64,000 bases of DNA from Thiobacillus sp. (GTDB taxonomy: Bacteria; Pseudomonadota; Gammaproteobacteria; Burkholderiales; Thiobacillaceae): positions 62,001-126,000 of the forward strand of contig JADFDC010000001.1 in assembly GCA_018263115.1 (NCBI GenBank), in the 5' to 3' direction. Of the stretch, positions 44,566-54,232 are shown piece after piece. How positions within the stretch are numbered: the first letter of the stretch is position 1; every line of letters begins with the position of its first letter. The notes below the pieces were generated by a model. The model was not told where the DNA came from. It did no database searches and saw nothing but the letters and a program-made list of their open reading frames with translations. Both the position numbers and the translations under genes were made by a program.

Positions 44566-45849
44566 TCAAGATGTTTTTTCTGCTGTATGAATAACGCGCT
44601 GGGGGTAAGGAATTTCAATTTCCGCTTTGCGGAAGGCGGTCCAGATTCCCCAATAAATATCTGATCGCAGGCTGAGCTGGCCATCTTCGGCATCCTTGAT
44701 CCAGATTGCCAGGTCCAGGTTTATGCCGTTATCGCCAAAATCTCGCAAAAACACTTTAGGCGCTTCCGCGCCTTCCGGGATAACACGCGGGTGATTTCGT
44801 GCCACTTCGATCATGAGATCCCGCGCAATTTCCAGATTTGTTGAATAGGCAACCTGGATCGGCAGTTCGATGCGCACGTCGGGTTTGGACAATGAATGGT
44901 TGACCACCGTCTGGGTAATCAGCATTTCGTTTGGCACGATCGATTCCGTGCCATCCTGCGAACGGATGAGGGTGTAGCGGGTGTTCATCTCCGCGACCTG
45001 GCCGTATTTGTTGTCCACCGTAATCATGTCACCCATGCGCACCGATCGGTCAAGCAGGATGATGAAGCCGGAGACGTAATTGCTGGCCACTTTTTGCAAG
45101 CCAAAACCCAGCCCCACGCCCAGTGCCCCGCCAAATACCGACAATACAGTCAGGTCAATGCCAACCGCGGGGAGAGCGACCAGTACAGCCAATACCAGGA
45201 GGAGCGTGCGCGCAGCCTTGGACAAGGCCATGCGCAGGCTCAGGTCCATGTGCGGCACGCGCATCAAGCGGCTTTCGATGAACTGAGCGGCCCACAAGGC
45301 AAAAATGATCGCGGCGATGATGACGGTGACGGCTTCGAACAACAGTAGCAGCGAGAACTTGTGCGAGCCGGATTCGAATGCGACGGTCGCCATCGCCGCG
45401 CGCACGCGCGGCAGCACGCCGGTAATATGCATGGCCACGCCGATCCAAACCACCCAGGCAATGCCGCGTTCCCACGCCTTGAGTGAAGCGGAAGGCTTCA
45501 GTGCATAGCGCAGGGAATAAATCAGCAGCCGCACCATAACCAGGGCGGTCAGGAGCGGAATGGCAAGGTTCAACAAATGAAGCTCGCTTTGCCACAGGCG
45601 CAATCCTTCCCTGACCAAAAAGACGGCGGCAAGAATAGCGACAGGTAATCCAACGCGTTGCAAACCTTCGGCACCGGCGCTCCAGGTTTCCTCGAGTTTG
45701 CCCAAACGCGGCTTGAGCGCACGCCTAGCCAGCCAGCCAAGCACAATGCTAAATGCCAACGCGGCAAGCTGGACCATCAATGCGGTATCGTGGCTATCCT
45801 GGATCAGCTTGGCGACCAGATTGTCGAGGGGCGGGAGCTTTTCAGCCAT
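44566..45849 (-). CDS. Mechanosensitive ion channel, MscS family
   Basis: Five or so hydrophobic helices, then the MscS pore helix region TVLSVFGGALGVGLGFGLQKVASNYVSGFIILLDRSVRMGD (about 233-273), and the cytoplasmic beta domain (NTRYTLIRSQDGTESIVPNEMLITQTVVNHS). At 427 aa it is larger than E. coli MscS (286 aa) because of extra N-terminal helices, similar to the YbdG/MscM-type group. It protects against osmotic downshock. Follows the acyl-CoA synthetase gene closely. Confidence 0.92.
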   Translation of the reverse strand: MAEKLPPLDNLVAKLIQDSHDTALMVQLAALAFSIVLGWLARRALKPRLGKLEETWSAGAEGLQRVGLPVAILAAVFLVREGLRLWQSELHLLNLAIPLLTALVMVRLLIYSLRYALKPSASLKAWERGIAWVVWIGVAMHITGVLPRVRAAMATVAFESGSHKFSLLLLFEAVTVIIAAIIFALWAAQFIESRLMRVPHMDLSLRMALSKAARTLLLVLAVLVALPAVGIDLTVLSVFGGALGVGLGFGLQKVASNYVSGFIILLDRSVRMGDMITVDNKYGQVAEMNTRYTLIRSQDGTESIVPNEMLITQTVVNHSLSKPDVRIELPIQVAYSTNLEIARDLMIEVARNHPRVIPEGAEAPKVFLRDFGDNGINLDLAIWIKDAEDGQLSLRSDIYWGIWTAFRKAEIEIPYPQRVIHTAEKTS

Positions 45850-45855
45850 GTGACG

Positions 45856-47661
45856 TCAAAGGTCGGAGAAAAGCGCGTCCGCTTCTTTTGCATAGCGGCT
45901 GAGTATCTGCGCCCTTTTCATTTTCAGCGTGGGGGTGAGCAGGCCGTTTTCCACTGACCACGGTTCCAGCGTGGCGTAGAGGCGTCGCACCTGGGCGTAG
46001 CCGGGGAAAGCTTTCAGGCGCGCGGTCAGCCGTGCGAGGAGCATTTTGTTGACTCGGCTATCGGACAATGTGTCTGGACCCGAGGCATCCAGATTCTGAT
46101 CTCCGCACCAACTTTGCCAATGTTCAGTGTTGAGGACAGCCAGGGCGGCCAGGTAGGGTTTGCCCTCACCTATGATCATGATCTGCTCAAAAAGAGGATC
46201 GAGCTTGATGGCGGCTTCCATGTCACCGGGAGGCACCTTCTCGCCATTATTGAGCACGATTATGTCCTTGATGCGGCCAATGATGTAGAGATGGCCGCGT
46301 TCGTCCATGCGGGCCTGATCGCCGGAATGAAACCAGCCGGCGCCATCAATGACCGCGGCCGTGGCTTCCGGATTGTCCCAGTAGCCGCGCATCACACAGC
46401 GGCTTCGGGTCAGCAGTTCATCGTGCTCGCCGATCTTGACTTCCACGCCCTCCGGAGGCTTGCCGATACTGGCTGGAATGTTGGAGTCCGGCCGGTTGAC
46501 GGAAACGACCGGGCTGGTTTCGGTGAGCCCGTAGCCCTGGAAAATGGGCACACCCAAGCCTATGAAGACCTTGGCGATGTCTGGCGAGAGTGCGGCGCCA
46601 CCGGAAATAGCCAGTTTGAGCCGGCCGCCCAGTTTTTCCGCAACGCCATCTGCCACCAGCTTTTTCAGCAGCGGCCAAGAAAGGAGCTTGGGATGCCAGG
46701 ATGCGCGGCCCTGTTCGTACTCAAACTTGTGCCAGCCGACATCCACCGCTGTGTCAAACAAGGTTTGCGCCAGCCCGCCCTTTTTTGCCAGCGCATCCTG
46801 GATGCGGCCGTACACGCGTTCGTAGATGCGCGGCACGGACACCAGCACCGTGGGCCGGATGGTTTGCAGATCCTGCGCCAGCAGTGCGATTGAGCGTGCA
46901 TATACCACCTCGCTGCCCAACAACGCGGGCAGGTAATAGCCCGCCGTGCGTTCCAGCGTATGCGACAAGGGCAGAAAGGACAGAAAAACCTCGTCCGGGC
47001 CAAAGTCCGCACAGCGGCTGGCATACCATGCGTTCCAAAGCATGTTGTCATGGGTGAGCATGACGCCCTTGGGTTTGCCGGTGGTGCCCGAGGTATACAC
47101 GATGGAAGCGAGCATGTCGGCTGCGATGCGGCGGGCCGGAATGGCGGTACCTTCGGCGGCTTTCAGCCAGGCTTCGGCGACAACGAACTGGGGGCTCCAG
47201 TCAGTGAGTTTTTCTGGCGGCAGCAGGCTGATAACACGTTCGAGCGATTTTGAAGTGGCGGTGATTTCGGCCACTTTCCGATGCTGGAACCGGCCCTCCA
47301 CCAGCAACAGCCGGGCGCCCGCATTGTCAATGATCCAAGCTGCGTTGTCCGGCCGGTCATCAAGATAAAGCGGGACGGTCACCAGGCCCAATCCCAATGC
47401 GGCCTGATCGAAAATGATCCATTCCGCGCAATTCTTCAACATGATGGCAACGCGGTCGCCGGGCGACAGGTTTTCCTTTGTCAGTGCGGCTTGCCAGCGT
47501 GCCACTTCGCGGGCGATGTCCCGCCAGGTCAGGCTTTGCCAGGTTTCGGTTGCTGCATCGAATTGCCGATAGGCGATTTTGTCCGGCGTGAGTGCAAGCC
47601 GTTCCTGAAACAGGCCGGGAAGGGTTTGCGCACGGTCCGGATTGATGGGGTGATGGATCAT
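45856..47661 (-). CDS. Long-chain acyl-CoA synthetase (AMP-forming)
   Basis: ANL-superfamily ligase activating fatty acids. Motifs ASIVYTSGTTGKPKGVMLTH (P-loop), GYGLTETSPVVS and WFHSGDQARMDERGHLYIIGRIKD are complete, with the FadD15/FAA1-like C-terminal region containing LNNGEKVPPGDMEAA. The ATG at 47661 (MIHHPINPDRAQ) has GGAGGAG upstream; the track start at 47745 overlaps the neighbouring gene. 602 aa. Adjacent to a desaturase two genes away, so a fatty-acid remodelling role is plausible. Confidence 0.93.
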   Translation of the reverse strand: MIHHPINPDRAQTLPGLFQERLALTPDKIAYRQFDAATETWQSLTWRDIAREVARWQAALTKENLSPGDRVAIMLKNCAEWIIFDQAALGLGLVTVPLYLDDRPDNAAWIIDNAGARLLLVEGRFQHRKVAEITATSKSLERVISLLPPEKLTDWSPQFVVAEAWLKAAEGTAIPARRIAADMLASIVYTSGTTGKPKGVMLTHDNMLWNAWYASRCADFGPDEVFLSFLPLSHTLERTAGYYLPALLGSEVVYARSIALLAQDLQTIRPTVLVSVPRIYERVYGRIQDALAKKGGLAQTLFDTAVDVGWHKFEYEQGRASWHPKLLSWPLLKKLVADGVAEKLGGRLKLAISGGAALSPDIAKVFIGLGVPIFQGYGLTETSPVVSVNRPDSNIPASIGKPPEGVEVKIGEHDELLTRSRCVMRGYWDNPEATAAVIDGAGWFHSGDQARMDERGHLYIIGRIKDIIVLNNGEKVPPGDMEAAIKLDPLFEQIMIIGEGKPYLAALAVLNTEHWQSWCGDQNLDASGPDTLSDSRVNKMLLARLTARLKAFPGYAQVRRLYATLEPWSVENGLLTPTLKMKRAQILSRYAKEADALFSDL

Positions 47662-47698
47662 GATTGAGCGGTCTCCTCCGCTTGGTCCACTCGGATCT

Positions 47699-49003
47699 TC
47701 AATTGCCTTTTTCCAATACTGCCGCAAAAAAGCCGTCCGTGCCATGGCGGGCGGGATTGAGTTCCATATAATTCCCCGTGTCCAGCGGAATGCGCTGCGC
47801 GGCCAACGCTTCTTTGGCCGGAATCAGCTTGAAATCGGCATGCTCCGCCATGAATGCGGCAACGATGGCCTGGTTTTCATCCGGCAACAAACTGCAGGTT
47901 GCGTAAACCAGCCGGCCGCCTGGCTTGAGCAGCTTTGCACCCGCCCGGATCAAGCTGGCCTGGGTTTTGGTCAAGGATGCCACCGTTTGCGGTGATTGGC
48001 GAAATTTCAGATCCGGGTTGCGTCGCAATGTGCCCAGGCCCGAGCAGGGCGCATCGACCAGGACGCGATCAAGTTTGCCTGCGAGCCGTTTGAGCCGCGT
48101 GTCGTTTTCGCTGGCGATCAATTGTGGCGTGACATTCGACAGCCCCGAGCGTTTAAGGCGGGGTGACAGTTTGGCGAGTCTTCTTTCATTGATGTCGAAT
48201 GCATACAGGCGCCCGGACGATGACATTTGCGCACCCAGGGCCAGCGTTTTGCCGCCCGCGCCGGCGCACAGGTCGGCCACCATTTCTCCGCGCCGCGCAC
48301 CGACCAGAATCGCCAGCAACTGGCTGCCCTCATCCTGCACTTCAATTTCGCCTGACTTGAATGAAGGAAGTTTGGCGAGATCAGGATGACTGCTGACGCG
48401 AAGACCGGTGGGTGAGTGGTCTGTTGGCCGGGCCTCAATACCCAGTTCTTTCAAGGACGACTGCACGGACTCTCGACTGGATTTGAAGGTGTTTACCCGG
48501 AGGTCTAGTGGCGCGGGCTGCTGCAAGGCTCGGCCCAGGTTCAGGATGGCATCGTCGGGCATGACGGCGCGCAATTTGTTCACGACCCATTCTGGCAGTT
48601 CCGCCTGTACATCAAGCGGGGCCGATTCCAGCGATCTGGATTTAAGCGCGGCCAGTGTGTCGCGGTCACGCGGAAGGATCAGGGGTTCGAGTTCGCGCTG
48701 GCTGATTCCCTGGAACCTTCCCAGCCACAGAAGGATCCATAGTCGGGGATTTCCGTCAGGCAGTATCCACTTGAGTGCAAGAAACCGTCTTAATACGCCG
48801 TAAACACATTCAGCAATGACGGTTCTTTCCTGACGGCCAAGTTTCGGGCGGTCGCGAAAGAAAGTCGATAACAGATTGTCTGCCGGCGCGGAAAAGTGGA
48901 GCACCTCGCCAAGGAGCGTTGTTGCATCCTGTAGCAGGGCGGGTGTAAGTTTTAATGACGAGGGGAACAAAATGGAATTGACGCTGTACCGGGAAGAGCC
49001 CAT
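47699..49003 (-). CDS. RsmB/NOP-family rRNA m5C methyltransferase
   Basis: SAM-dependent cytosine-5 methyltransferase. SAM site VADLCAGAGGKTLALGAQM (about 239-257), the catalytic VDAPCSGLGTLRRNPDLKF and the second cysteine in YATCSLLPDENQAIV are all visible; an N-terminal NusB-like helical region precedes the fold. Likely 16S rRNA C967-type activity. The track start (49003) overlaps the start of the divergent hypothetical gene; a TTG at 48970 before LKLTPALLQDATTLLGEVL fits the family better, so the true start is uncertain. Confidence 0.92.
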   Translation of the reverse strand: MGSSRYSVNSILFPSSLKLTPALLQDATTLLGEVLHFSAPADNLLSTFFRDRPKLGRQERTVIAECVYGVLRRFLALKWILPDGNPRLWILLWLGRFQGISQRELEPLILPRDRDTLAALKSRSLESAPLDVQAELPEWVVNKLRAVMPDDAILNLGRALQQPAPLDLRVNTFKSSRESVQSSLKELGIEARPTDHSPTGLRVSSHPDLAKLPSFKSGEIEVQDEGSQLLAILVGARRGEMVADLCAGAGGKTLALGAQMSSSGRLYAFDINERRLAKLSPRLKRSGLSNVTPQLIASENDTRLKRLAGKLDRVLVDAPCSGLGTLRRNPDLKFRQSPQTVASLTKTQASLIRAGAKLLKPGGRLVYATCSLLPDENQAIVAAFMAEHADFKLIPAKEALAAQRIPLDTGNYMELNPARHGTDGFFAAVLEKGN

Positions 49004-49391
49004 TTTACGTGAAGCCCGCCATTTGCCCGCGGCTACTTACAACCTTGCTCATTTGTTGTTGGCGCGCTCGATGCAATCGGGTGGACAATCCTGCGTGTTT
49101 GTTCCAATCCGCAGCATGCAATTTCTGGCAATCATCGATCAGGACGAAATCGTATTTGTCGATCGTGAATTGCCGGGCCTGGTGCAGCTTGCGTGGCAAG
49201 CCTTCCATCGTCAGGAGCGCAATGCCCTGGATGAGCGGATACAGTTTGAAACAGCTTATTACACTCAGGAATCCCTGGGGGTTATTTCACGTCTGATTGG
49301 CGAATTCCCCAAGGCCTTGCAGGCGCAGGCAGGCAAGGAGGCCACGCACGAGCCGGCGGTTGTGCTGAATTTTCCTGACCGAAGCAAGTAA
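48972..49391 (+). CDS. Conserved-looking hypothetical protein
   Basis: 139 aa soluble protein beginning MELTLYREEPILREARHLPA, with FVPIRSMQFLAIIDQDEIVFVDRE and a helical C-terminal half. I do not recognise a family. GAGGGG precedes the ATG at 48972; the track start at 48876 would lie well inside the divergent methyltransferase. The two genes share a few tens of bases at their 5' ends. Confidence 0.72.
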   Translation: MELTLYREEPILREARHLPAATYNLAHLLLARSMQSGGQSCVFVPIRSMQFLAIIDQDEIVFVDRELPGLVQLAWQAFHRQERNALDERIQFETAYYTQESLGVISRLIGEFPKALQAQAGKEATHEPAVVLNFPDRSK

Positions 49392-49415
49392 GAGACTGTT
49401 TCAGTAGAAATTTGC
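49389..49415. repeat. Degenerate copy of the 36.4-kb element's terminal repeat
   Basis: AGAGACTGTTTCAGTAGAAA... aligns with the 27-bp terminal inverted repeat at 36391 with 21 of 27 identities by eye, including the block TTTCAGTAG. No second arm is found nearby. A small hairpin TGCTCT-AAGCC-AGAGCA (49413-49429) abuts it. It overlaps the stop codon of the upstream gene. It may be a decayed element or chance. Confidence 0.45.
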
Positions 49416-49432
49416 TCTAAGCCAGAGCAGGC

Positions 49433-49840
49433 TCATTCGTTACCCGTGCCTTCCCGGTAAGGCAGGCGGACATGACCGTAACGAATAGCCAGTACGGCAA
49501 TGGCAAGAATCAGAATGGCGCCAGCCACCACCAGTATGCGAACTTCGCTGATATTTTTCATTTCAAGGATCAGATATCTCGCCAGCGCGATCATGCCGAT
49601 ATAGAGAGGGAAGCGGATGGGCAGCTTGCCTTGATCATAGTAGATGGCAACCATTGCCAGCACTTCCAGATACAGGAACATCAATAGAAGATCAGCCAGG
49701 GTTACGGCTTGTGCATTGATCATCACCATGACTTCGCCATAAGTGGCGACGACCGTCGCAATGGCGATAATGGCAAGCCCGATGTGTTCAAGCAGATGCA
49801 GCGCCGACTGGTTCATACGCTTGATGAAATTGACCGCCAT
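49433..49840 (-). CDS. psiE: PsiE-family phosphate-starvation-inducible membrane protein
   Basis: 135-aa protein with four hydrophobic helices (LLEHIGLAIIAIATVVATYGEVMVMI, LADLLLMFLYLEVLAMVAIYY, FPLYIGMIALARYLIL, ILVVAGAILILAIAVLAIRYGHVRLP). The PsiE fold and the YYDQGKLPIRFPLYIGMIALARY motif are characteristic. In E. coli psiE responds to PhoB and cAMP-CRP; function unknown. No Pho box was identified here. Confidence 0.9.
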   Translation of the reverse strand: MAVNFIKRMNQSALHLLEHIGLAIIAIATVVATYGEVMVMINAQAVTLADLLLMFLYLEVLAMVAIYYDQGKLPIRFPLYIGMIALARYLILEMKNISEVRILVVAGAILILAIAVLAIRYGHVRLPYREGTGNE

Positions 49841-49864
49841 TACTTTTCTCCCGGATCAGGTGCT

Positions 49865-50080
49865 TCAGGCCGGAATATCCGGCACGAGCAGCATTTTCAG
49901 TTGTTCGATATCGTCCTTGAGTTGAAGCTTGCGCTTTTTCAGCCGCCGCAGGGCCAGTTGGTCCGTGAATCCGGTGGCTTCAAGATGCTCTGTTATGGCA
50001 TCCAGATCCCTGTGCTCGGTTTGCAGGCTGGCGATCTGGCTTGCCAGCGCCAAGGATTCGGATTCTGTCAGGTTTGGCAT
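49865..50080 (-). CDS. YdcH-like DUF465 small coiled-coil protein
   Basis: 71-aa helical protein (MPNLTESESLALASQIASLQTEHRDLDAITEHLE) with the ALRRLKKRKLQLKDDIEQLK coiled-coil end that marks DUF465. The track ORF begins at 50200; the ATG at 50080 is the family start. Function unknown. It lies between psiE and the divergent purE. Confidence 0.9.
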   Translation of the reverse strand: MPNLTESESLALASQIASLQTEHRDLDAITEHLEATGFTDQLALRRLKKRKLQLKDDIEQLKMLLVPDIPA

Positions 50081-50187
50081 GGCGCAAGCATAAGCCATGT
50101 AAGAGGCCTGTGCAAAAGTCCTTGTAGAAGGCAGTCTGGGTAAAAACCTTGGGTAAAATAGAGACTTTCCGTCTTGCAGGATTGGCC

Positions 50188-50682
50188 ATGTCTCAAGCAA
50201 TTGTCGGTGTTGTCATGGGTTCATCCAGTGATTGGGAGGTCATGCGGCACGCCGTTGAACAGCTCAAGGCCTTTGGCATTCCCCATGAAACGAATGTCGT
50301 CTCGGCGCATCGCACGCCCGATCTGCTTTATGAATACGCCTCGACAGCAGAATCTCGCGGCCTCAAGGTGATCATTGCGGGCGCTGGCGGTGCGGCACAT
50401 CTGCCGGGCATGCTGGCGGCAAAAACCATCGTGCCCGTGCTGGGGGTGCCAGTGCCATCAAAATATCTCAAGGGACAGGATTCCCTGCTGTCCATCGTGC
50501 AGATGCCCAAAGGCATTCCGGTCGCCACTTTTGCCATTGGCGAAGCTGGTGCGGCGAATGCCGGATTGTTCGCGGTGGCCATGATCGCGCATGAGGACGC
50601 TGGCATCGCGGAAAAACTCAAAGCATTTCGCAATCAGCAGGCCGAAACCGTGCTGGCGATGAAGCTGCCAGATGCCAGCTAG
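50188..50682 (+). CDS. purE: N5-carboxyaminoimidazole ribonucleotide mutase
   Basis: Class I PurE, converting N5-CAIR to CAIR. Motifs [52 protein letters not shown] and [17 protein letters not shown] are complete. The ATG at 50188 gives 164 aa; the track start 50149 adds 13 unlikely residues. Its end overlaps purK by 11 bp, indicating coupled translation. Confidence 0.97.
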   Translation: MSQAIVGVVMGSSSDWEVMRHAVEQLKAFGIPHETNVVSAHRTPDLLYEYASTAESRGLKVIIAGAGGAAHLPGMLAAKTIVPVLGVPVPSKYLKGQDSLLSIVQMPKGIPVATFAIGEAGAANAGLFAVAMIAHEDAGIAEKLKAFRNQQAETVLAMKLPDAS

Positions 50683-51820
50683 ATTGCCAATCCTGCCCGG
50701 AGCCCCCCTTGGTATTCTCGGCGGCGGCCAGCTTGGCCGCATGTTTACCATTGCCGCCCGCACCATGGGCTATCGCGTCATGGTACTGGACCCCGATCCG
50801 CAAAGCCCGGCGGGGCAAATGGCGGATATACATTTGCAGGCGGATTACACCGATCACGGCGCGCTGAAAAAAATGGCCGAAGCCTGCGCCGCCGTGACCA
50901 CCGAATTCGAAAATGTGCCCGCGGCAAGCCTGGTCGAGCTTTCCCGTTATACGCGGGTCGCGCCGAACGCCGAAGCCGTGGCCATCGTGCAGGATCGCAG
51001 CCGCGAGAAAACCTGGCTGCGCGAGAACGGGTTTGCAACAGCGCCCTTCGCGCTGGTTTCTCATGAAATTGAACTTGAAGCAGGCGCTACGGCAGCGGGA
51101 TTTCCCGCAATCCTGAAAGTCAGCCGTTTTGGTTATGACGGCAAGGGCCAGATACGCGTTAACAGCCGGCAGGAACTGGCATCGGCATTTACCGAATTGA
51201 AAGGCGTGCCCTGCGTACTGGAAGGGTTTGTCCAGTTGGCCAGCGAAGTATCGGTAGTATTGGCGCGAACGGATTCAGGGGAATGCAGCAGCTGGCCAGT
51301 TGGCGAGAACCATCACATAAACGGCATTCTGGATACAACCCGGGTGCCAGCCAGCGTGAACCAGTCCATACAGGAACGCGCGCAGGAAACTGCTATGCAG
51401 ATCGCCGGAAGGCTGGGGTATGTCGGGGTGATGGCGGTAGAGTTTTTTGTGGACCAGGGGGGCAATCTTCTGGTCAATGAAATCGCGCCACGCCCACACA
51501 ATTCCGGCCACTACACCCTGGATGCCTGCGTCACCGATCAGTTCGAGCAGCAAGTCAGGGCGTTGTGCGGCCTGCCGCTGGGCGATACCCGCCTGCTTTC
51601 ACCGGTAGTCATGGTCAATCTGCTGGGGGATGTCTGGCGGCATGGGCCGGACTGGATGGCGCTGCTCCAGTATCCCGGCATCAAGCTGCATCTGTATGGC
51701 AAGGCCGAAGCCAGGCCGGGACGCAAGATGGGGCACTACAATTGCCTGGCAGAAAATATCGATACAGCGGCGGCGCTCGCGGAACAAACCAGAAAGGCGC
51801 TTGGCATCATTCCACTTTGA
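50672..51820 (+). CDS. purK: N5-carboxyaminoimidazole ribonucleotide synthase
   Basis: ATP-grasp enzyme that carboxylates [24 protein letters not shown] at the N-terminus, ATP-grasp [15 protein letters not shown], and the metal-binding [18 protein letters not shown] are all diagnostic. Length 382 aa is normal. Overlaps the end of purE and, convergently, the DUF3108 gene by 14 bp. Confidence 0.97.
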   Translation: MPARLPILPGAPLGILGGGQLGRMFTIAARTMGYRVMVLDPDPQSPAGQMADIHLQADYTDHGALKKMAEACAAVTTEFENVPAASLVELSRYTRVAPNAEAVAIVQDRSREKTWLRENGFATAPFALVSHEIELEAGATAAGFPAILKVSRFGYDGKGQIRVNSRQELASAFTELKGVPCVLEGFVQLASEVSVVLARTDSGECSSWPVGENHHINGILDTTRVPASVNQSIQERAQETAMQIAGRLGYVGVMAVEFFVDQGGNLLVNEIAPRPHNSGHYTLDACVTDQFEQQVRALCGLPLGDTRLLSPVVMVNLLGDVWRHGPDWMALLQYPGIKLHLYGKAEARPGRKMGHYNCLAENIDTAAALAEQTRKALGIIPL

Positions 51821-52904
51821 TGCTGACAGTTTCCATCATCCATTCCATGCCGTCATCGTCCGTATAAGTAATCCTGACCGGTAAATTGCGGTGCTCGATG
51901 GCGAGCCAGAGATGTACCGCGCCTTTGTCCGAATCGCCCGCGCGAGTTACATGCAATGTCTGCAACTGGCCCAGTGGTGTCTGGATGGTTTCGGTGCCCA
52001 GCGTTCGGTAGGGATAGCCTTTTACGCGCTTTGCGCCAGCCGCCACGATGACACCTTCACCGTTCTCCCTGGCAAGCATGGCCAGTTGAAATATGGAACT
52101 CAGGGGATCCTGTGCCCCGGTCAGCAAGGGAAGCTCGGCTGTTCGCTTGCCTTTTCTGGAATCGATCCGGCTGGCTTCAATGACATTGTCGCCATACCTG
52201 AAAAGCAATGTTTCTTTTTTTCCTGAAAGGCGCTGCATGTCATAGCGTTCGGGAACCAGTCCCAGCGGCCCGATGTGGCCGCTGCTTTTCTGAACCATCT
52301 TGCCGCTCAGGAAAATGGCTGCCAGGCCGGTGGCTTCCGAAATGGATTCGATGGTGTAACGCTGATCCTCGCGCCGCCAGTTCTGGGTTTGTCTGCCGCT
52401 GACCATGCCTTTGAGCTGGTAGACAAGTTCGATATGTCTTGGCAGTTCCTTCAGATTGTTTGCCGCTTGCGACAGGATCGCATGCGGCCTGATGCCGGGG
52501 GGTGGCGGATCGATGTCGGGCAAGGGAGGCGCTGCAGCAGCCTCGTTATCAGAGGCAGGAGGCGGGGGAGTTTCTGCGATTGTTCCAGCAACCGTTGACA
52601 GGCTTGTCTGTTCTTCTGGCGGAACAGGCTCGATTTCAGGGGCTGTTGCAGGCGGCTGGGATGGCGGCGTCGGAGACTTGGCCGCTTTGGCAACAACCTC
52701 GGGAATGGACGGAGAGTCAGCCTCGAGTTCAACAGTTTCCAGCCGGGCTTCAATTATGCGTGGCTCGGCCACTTTCGGGACAGTGAAAGTGCCGGTTGAC
52801 AGCAGCGCGGCATGCAGCCCGATGGAACCCACCAGGCCAATCCAGAAACCACGCCCCAGCGTTCGCAGGGTCATGACACCGCTGCGCGGGGGCGTCCTGT
52901 TCAT
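51807..52904 (-). CDS. DUF3108 protein with N-terminal anchor and proline-rich linker (TonB-like architecture)
   Basis: An N-terminal membrane helix (RGFWIGLVGSIGLHAALLSTGTF), a Pro/Glu-rich spacer (about 60-150) resembling TonB or TolA linkers, and a C-terminal DUF3108 domain (about 155-365; IELVYQLKGMVSGRQTQNW, LTGAQDPLSSIFQLAMLAREN). The periplasmic domain presumably works in the envelope; function unknown. It overlaps the preceding DUF3108 gene by 4 bp and follows purN, a gene order known in betaproteobacteria. Confidence 0.86.
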   Translation of the reverse strand: MNRTPPRSGVMTLRTLGRGFWIGLVGSIGLHAALLSTGTFTVPKVAEPRIIEARLETVELEADSPSIPEVVAKAAKSPTPPSQPPATAPEIEPVPPEEQTSLSTVAGTIAETPPPPASDNEAAAAPPLPDIDPPPPGIRPHAILSQAANNLKELPRHIELVYQLKGMVSGRQTQNWRREDQRYTIESISEATGLAAIFLSGKMVQKSSGHIGPLGLVPERYDMQRLSGKKETLLFRYGDNVIEASRIDSRKGKRTAELPLLTGAQDPLSSIFQLAMLARENGEGVIVAAGAKRVKGYPYRTLGTETIQTPLGQLQTLHVTRAGDSDKGAVHLWLAIEHRNLPVRITYTDDDGMEWMMETVSIKVE

Positions 52905-53596
52905 GTGGCGCGATAATTCATCCCGATGAGATGCTGTTCGAATACCCCTGAGTCTTCCTTCACGCGGATGCGCAGTGGCAAATGGTACAGTGCTGGCGCA
53001 ACCCAGACAGAGATTGCGTTTTCATCCGGGCCGGCGATGCGGCGGTATTCCACTGTTTCAAACGAGCCAAGCGGCGTGACGATGGATTCAGCAGGATGCT
53101 TTTCATAGCGGTAAGTCAGGAGTTGCCGGCCGTTGGTGACGGGCATTTCAAACTTGCCGGGAAGATTCTCCATGATGGAAAAGACATAGAGCTGGCTCAA
53201 GGCGTCCTGCGTTCCGGACGGCAAGGCTTCCTGCTCCGATTTTCCTTTGTATTGATGGGTCAGCAGTTTCCTTGACCAGTCCAGACTTGCTTGAGCGGCT
53301 TTCTGCGGCGCGTTGCTGCGAACCTGGCGATAGGAAGTGGGGACAAGCTGCTGTGGCTTGAAAGCACCCTTGCTGGTCAATGAAAGCGTGGGCAGCAACA
53401 GGGCCAGATTGCCTTCCGGTTTGGCGACGCTGGTCAACTGGTATTGCTGTCCGCTCAGGCGCTGAAACCGGTCGGTAACTTTGCCCAGGTACTGGCCATT
53501 GAATGTAAACCGGTAGACCAGTTCAAACTGTTGCGGGACCTGTGCAAAAACGCTTAGAGACATCAACGCCAGCAGCAGGCCAAGTAAGTAGTGCAT
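52901..53596 (-). CDS. DUF3108 periplasmic protein
   Basis: 231 aa with a signal peptide (MHYLLGLLLALMSLSVFAQ) followed by a DUF3108 domain (FELVYRFTFNGQYLGKVTDRF, PSGTQDALSQLYVFSIMENLPG). Paralogous to the downstream DUF3108 gene, which adds a membrane anchor and linker, so the pair probably arose by duplication. Lies 12 bp after purN. Function unknown. Confidence 0.88.
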   Translation of the reverse strand: MHYLLGLLLALMSLSVFAQVPQQFELVYRFTFNGQYLGKVTDRFQRLSGQQYQLTSVAKPEGNLALLLPTLSLTSKGAFKPQQLVPTSYRQVRSNAPQKAAQASLDWSRKLLTHQYKGKSEQEALPSGTQDALSQLYVFSIMENLPGKFEMPVTNGRQLLTYRYEKHPAESIVTPLGSFETVEYRRIAGPDENAISVWVAPALYHLPLRIRVKEDSGVFEQHLIGMNYRAT

Positions 53597-53608
53597 TTTT
53601 TTACCCCG

Positions 53609-54232
53609 TCAGTAAGACAACACCGACTGAGACCGTTCGGGGTTCATCACGTTCACTACCCCGTCCGAAATGACCAGCCGGCCTTCGGCAAACCATTTGA
53701 TCGCCAGCGGATAGATTTTGTGCTCTTCAACCAGCACTCGGGAAGCCAATGTTTCGGCGGTATCGTTGGGCAATACGGGAACGGCTGCCTGAATGATGAT
53801 GGGGCCGTGATCAAGTTCCGGCGTGACGAAATGAACGGTGCAGCCATGAATTTTTACACCTTCGGCAAGCGCGGCTTCATGGGTGCGTAGCCCCGGGAAG
53901 GCAGGCAGAAGCGAGGGGTGAATATTGATGAGCCTGCCCTGATACCGCTCGACAAAGGCCTTGGTCAGAATGCGCATGTAGCCGGCGAGAATGATGAGCT
54001 CCGCGCCTGCTTTCTCAATTTCCTGAATCAAGGCTTGATCAAATGCTTCGCGGGAAGGATAAGTCTTGTGATCCAGGCTGATGGCTGGAATATTCCGTGC
54101 ACGCGCGAATTCCAGCCCTGCAGCATCTGGGCGGTTGCTGATGGCGGCTATAAACTGAACAGGCAAGTCCGCTTCAAGCAGCGCCTTGAGATTGCTTCCC
54201 CGGCCAGAGAGCAGCACGACAGCGCGGATCAC
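53609..54232 (-). CDS. purN: Phosphoribosylglycinamide formyltransferase (folate-dependent)
   Basis: Transfers formyl from 10-formyl-THF to GAR. Motifs [82 protein letters not shown] contain the catalytic Asn-His-Asp. 207 aa is typical. The start is GTG, overlapping the purM stop by 4 bp (GTGA). Confidence 0.96.
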   Translation of the reverse strand: MIRAVVLLSGRGSNLKALLEADLPVQFIAAISNRPDAAGLEFARARNIPAISLDHKTYPSREAFDQALIQEIEKAGAELIILAGYMRILTKAFVERYQGRLINIHPSLLPAFPGLRTHEAALAEGVKIHGCTVHFVTPELDHGPIIIQAAVPVLPNDTAETLASRVLVEEHKIYPLAIKWFAEGRLVISDGVVNVMNPERSQSVLSY

